A stretch of 7,107 nt of DNA, taken from Chromatiales bacterium (lineage in GTDB: Bacteria > Pseudomonadota > Gammaproteobacteria > Chromatiales > Chromatiaceae). The stretch covers positions 1 to 7,107 of the forward strand of contig JAHEIA010000165.1 in assembly GCA_024639625.1 (NCBI GenBank), read 5' to 3'. The notes under the pieces were generated by a model. That model was given only the letters and a program-made list of their open reading frames with translations. It made no database searches and was not told where the DNA came from. Both the position numbers and the translations under genes were made by a program. Below are positions 6,252 through 7,107 of this stretch, one piece after another (within the stretch, counting starts at the first letter, position 1; every line of letters starts with the position of its first letter).

Positions 6252-6875
6252 TCACTCCCCCGGGTCGCTCTCTCGCTCGCCCTGCATCACTTCCACCATC
6301 TTCAGGGCCTGCTCCTCCATACCCACCACCAGGTAACTGACCCGGCCGGTAAAATAGCGGTAAAACATCAGGCTGGGGATCGCTACGGAGAGCCCGGCCG
6401 CGGTTGTGATCAGGGCCTCGGAAATGCCTCCGGCGAGCACCCCTGGGTTGCCCACTCCAGCGACCATGATGGCGGAAAACACCTTAATCATGCCGATCAC
6501 CGTGCCGAGCAACCCGAGCAATGGGGTGATCGAGGCGATGGTGCCCAGGGTGTTGATGTAGCGCTCGAGTTCCAGAACCACCTGATGGCCGACCTCCTCG
6601 ATCGCTTCTTTCATCACCTCCCGGGAATGCATGCGGTTCGCCAGCCCCGCGGCGAGAATGCGCCCGAGGGGGGAGCCGTGCTTCAGAGTCTGAATGTGCC
6701 CGCTCGACAGCTTGCCTTTGCGGTGCATTTGCCAAACCTGCGCCACCAGATGGTGCGGGATCACGCGATTGCGCCGCAACACCCACAACCGTTCGAGGAT
6801 GATCGCCATGGCAATCACCGAACAGGCGATGATGGGGGCCATCAACCATCCACCGGCCTTCACTAACTCGTACAC
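6252..6875 (-). CDS. exbB: ExbB/TolQ-family (MotA-like) proton-channel subunit
   Basis: Inner-membrane protein that forms the pentameric cage around ExbD. It has 207 residues and three predicted helices: about 8-28 (GGWLMAPIIACSVIAMAIILE), 110-136 (LGTIASITPLLGLLGTVIGM and on) and 148-172 (GGISEALITTAAGLSVAIP and on). A large cytoplasmic loop lies between the first two. The GLLGTVIGMI and EALITTAAGLSVAIPSL segments are MotA/TolQ/ExbB hallmarks, with threonines 157/158 lining the proton path in relatives. The length and N-terminus fit the short TolQ-like type rather than the long ExbB with an extra periplasmic domain. The start is GTG at 6873-6875, with AAGGAA 10 nt upstream; I saw no ATG in frame nearby. 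It is the first gene of the operon after a 101-bp gap from comEC. Confidence 0.94.
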   Translation of the reverse strand: MYELVKAGGWLMAPIIACSVIAMAIILERLWVLRRNRVIPHHLVAQVWQMHRKGKLSSGHIQTLKHGSPLGRILAAGLANRMHSREVMKEAIEEVGHQVVLELERYINTLGTIASITPLLGLLGTVIGMIKVFSAIMVAGVGNPGVLAGGISEALITTAAGLSVAIPSLMFYRYFTGRVSYLVVGMEEQALKMVEVMQGERESDPGE

Positions 6876-6885
6876 GGGTTCCGTT

Positions 6886-6891
6886 TTCCTT
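6886..6891 (-). promoter_or_regulatory. Ribosome binding site of exbB
   Basis: AAGGAA on the minus strand, 10 nt before the GTG. The spacing is slightly long but it supports the GTG start. Confidence 0.55.
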
Positions 6892-6928
6892 GCTGCTCGG
6901 CAGCTTGAGCTCGTCGAATGAAGCGATA

Positions 6929-6958
6929 ATCTTACTTGATGTGGGGAACGGCAGCCAA
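6929..6958 (-). promoter_or_regulatory. Candidate sigma70 promoter of the exbB-kdsB operon
   Basis: On the minus strand TTGGCT (6953-6958, 4 of 6 to the -35 consensus) is followed after 18 bases by TAAGAT (6929-6934, 4 of 6 to the -10 consensus). It lies in the comEC-exbB gap and would give a leader of about 50 nt. The match is modest, and comEC readthrough could also supply transcription. Confidence 0.35.
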
Positions 6959-6976
6959 TCGAAGCAGCGCTTTCGA
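6959..6976 (-). other. Small imperfect hairpin directly after the comEC stop
   Basis: TCGAA at each end of this 18-base stretch can pair as TCGAA/TTCGA, with an inner GC/GC pair and one bulged A. No T run follows on the minus strand (TTGGCT comes next, overlapping the candidate -35). It could slow transcription or be chance; I would not call it an intrinsic terminator. Confidence 0.25.
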
Positions 6977-7107
6977 TCAGGGCAGATGGGTCCAGTAATG
7001 GCGCGACAGAATACGCGTGCGTCGCGGACCGGGCAACGGTCCGCCGGCGGCGAATCGGAACTCGATTGCGCCGGAGCCGGCAGTAGTGATCACCTGCGCC
7101 CCGAGGG
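6977..7107 (-). CDS. comEC: ComEC/Rec2 DNA-uptake channel, C-terminal tail (5' end outside window)
   Basis: The last 42 codons of a leftward gene enter from the right edge and stop at TGA 6977-6979. The peptide contains ITTAGSGAIEF, then a basic stretch (GPRRTRIL) and SRHYWTHLP at the end. The SGAI..F segment followed by an R-x-x-x-R-Y/H-Y-W tail is the typical end of the metallo-beta-lactamase-like domain of ComEC (YcaI in E. coli). ComEC is the inner-membrane channel for incoming single-stranded DNA in transformation. Location immediately upstream of exbB/msbA matches the conserved gene order in gammaproteobacteria. The call rests on a short tail plus context; the rest of the gene is not seen, so whether it is intact is unknown. 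Confidence 0.8.
   Translation of the reverse strand, partial: LGAQVITTAGSGAIEFRFAAGGPLPGPRRTRILSRHYWTHLP

Overview
The window reads as an ordinary piece of a GC-rich gammaproteobacterial chromosome. Dense coding, tightly overlapping genes, a lipopolysaccharide (LPS) gene run in the order comEC-exbB-exbD-msbA-lpxK-ycaR-kdsB, and YcaR and KdsB proteins close to the E. coli ones all point to Gammaproteobacteria. A purple-sulfur, Xanthomonas-like or related lineage is possible, but the genus cannot be fixed from this sequence. I see no mobile element, CRISPR array, tRNA or rRNA.

Left part (1-2114). A peroxiredoxin of the BCP/PrxQ type, with an export signal, runs leftward off the window edge. 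It is divergent from a rightward NAD(P)-binding SDR protein of the NDUFA9-like group. The 252-bp divergent spacer holds a hairpin followed by a T-rich run and an imperfect repeated motif. After the SDR gene the same frame stays open for 39 codons beyond its TAG. A 92-residue protein of unknown function follows, and its stop lies 4 bp from the stop of kdsB, which converges on it. The two stop codons sit opposite each other in one small hairpin.

Right part (2119-7107). Everything is leftward. Transcribed in order are the last 42 codons of comEC, a 101-bp gap with a candidate promoter, then exbB, exbD, msbA, lpxK, ycaR and kdsB. The last six genes are separated by 1 bp or overlap by 4-8 bp, so they very probably form one operon with translational coupling. 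KdsB makes CMP-Kdo, LpxK adds the 4' phosphate to lipid A, MsbA flips the lipid A-core across the inner membrane, and ExbB/ExbD form a proton-driven inner-membrane motor pair. The arrangement is a known conserved one, resembling a merger of the E. coli (comEC-msbA-lpxK-ycaR-kdsB) and Pseudomonas (comEC-exbB-exbD-lpxK-ycaR-kdsB) orders.

I did not find a convincing undescribed system. The most useful leads are the open frame after the SDR stop codon, the hairpins at 555-579 and 2104-2129, the SD-less GTG starts of msbA and lpxK, and the unknown 92-residue protein.
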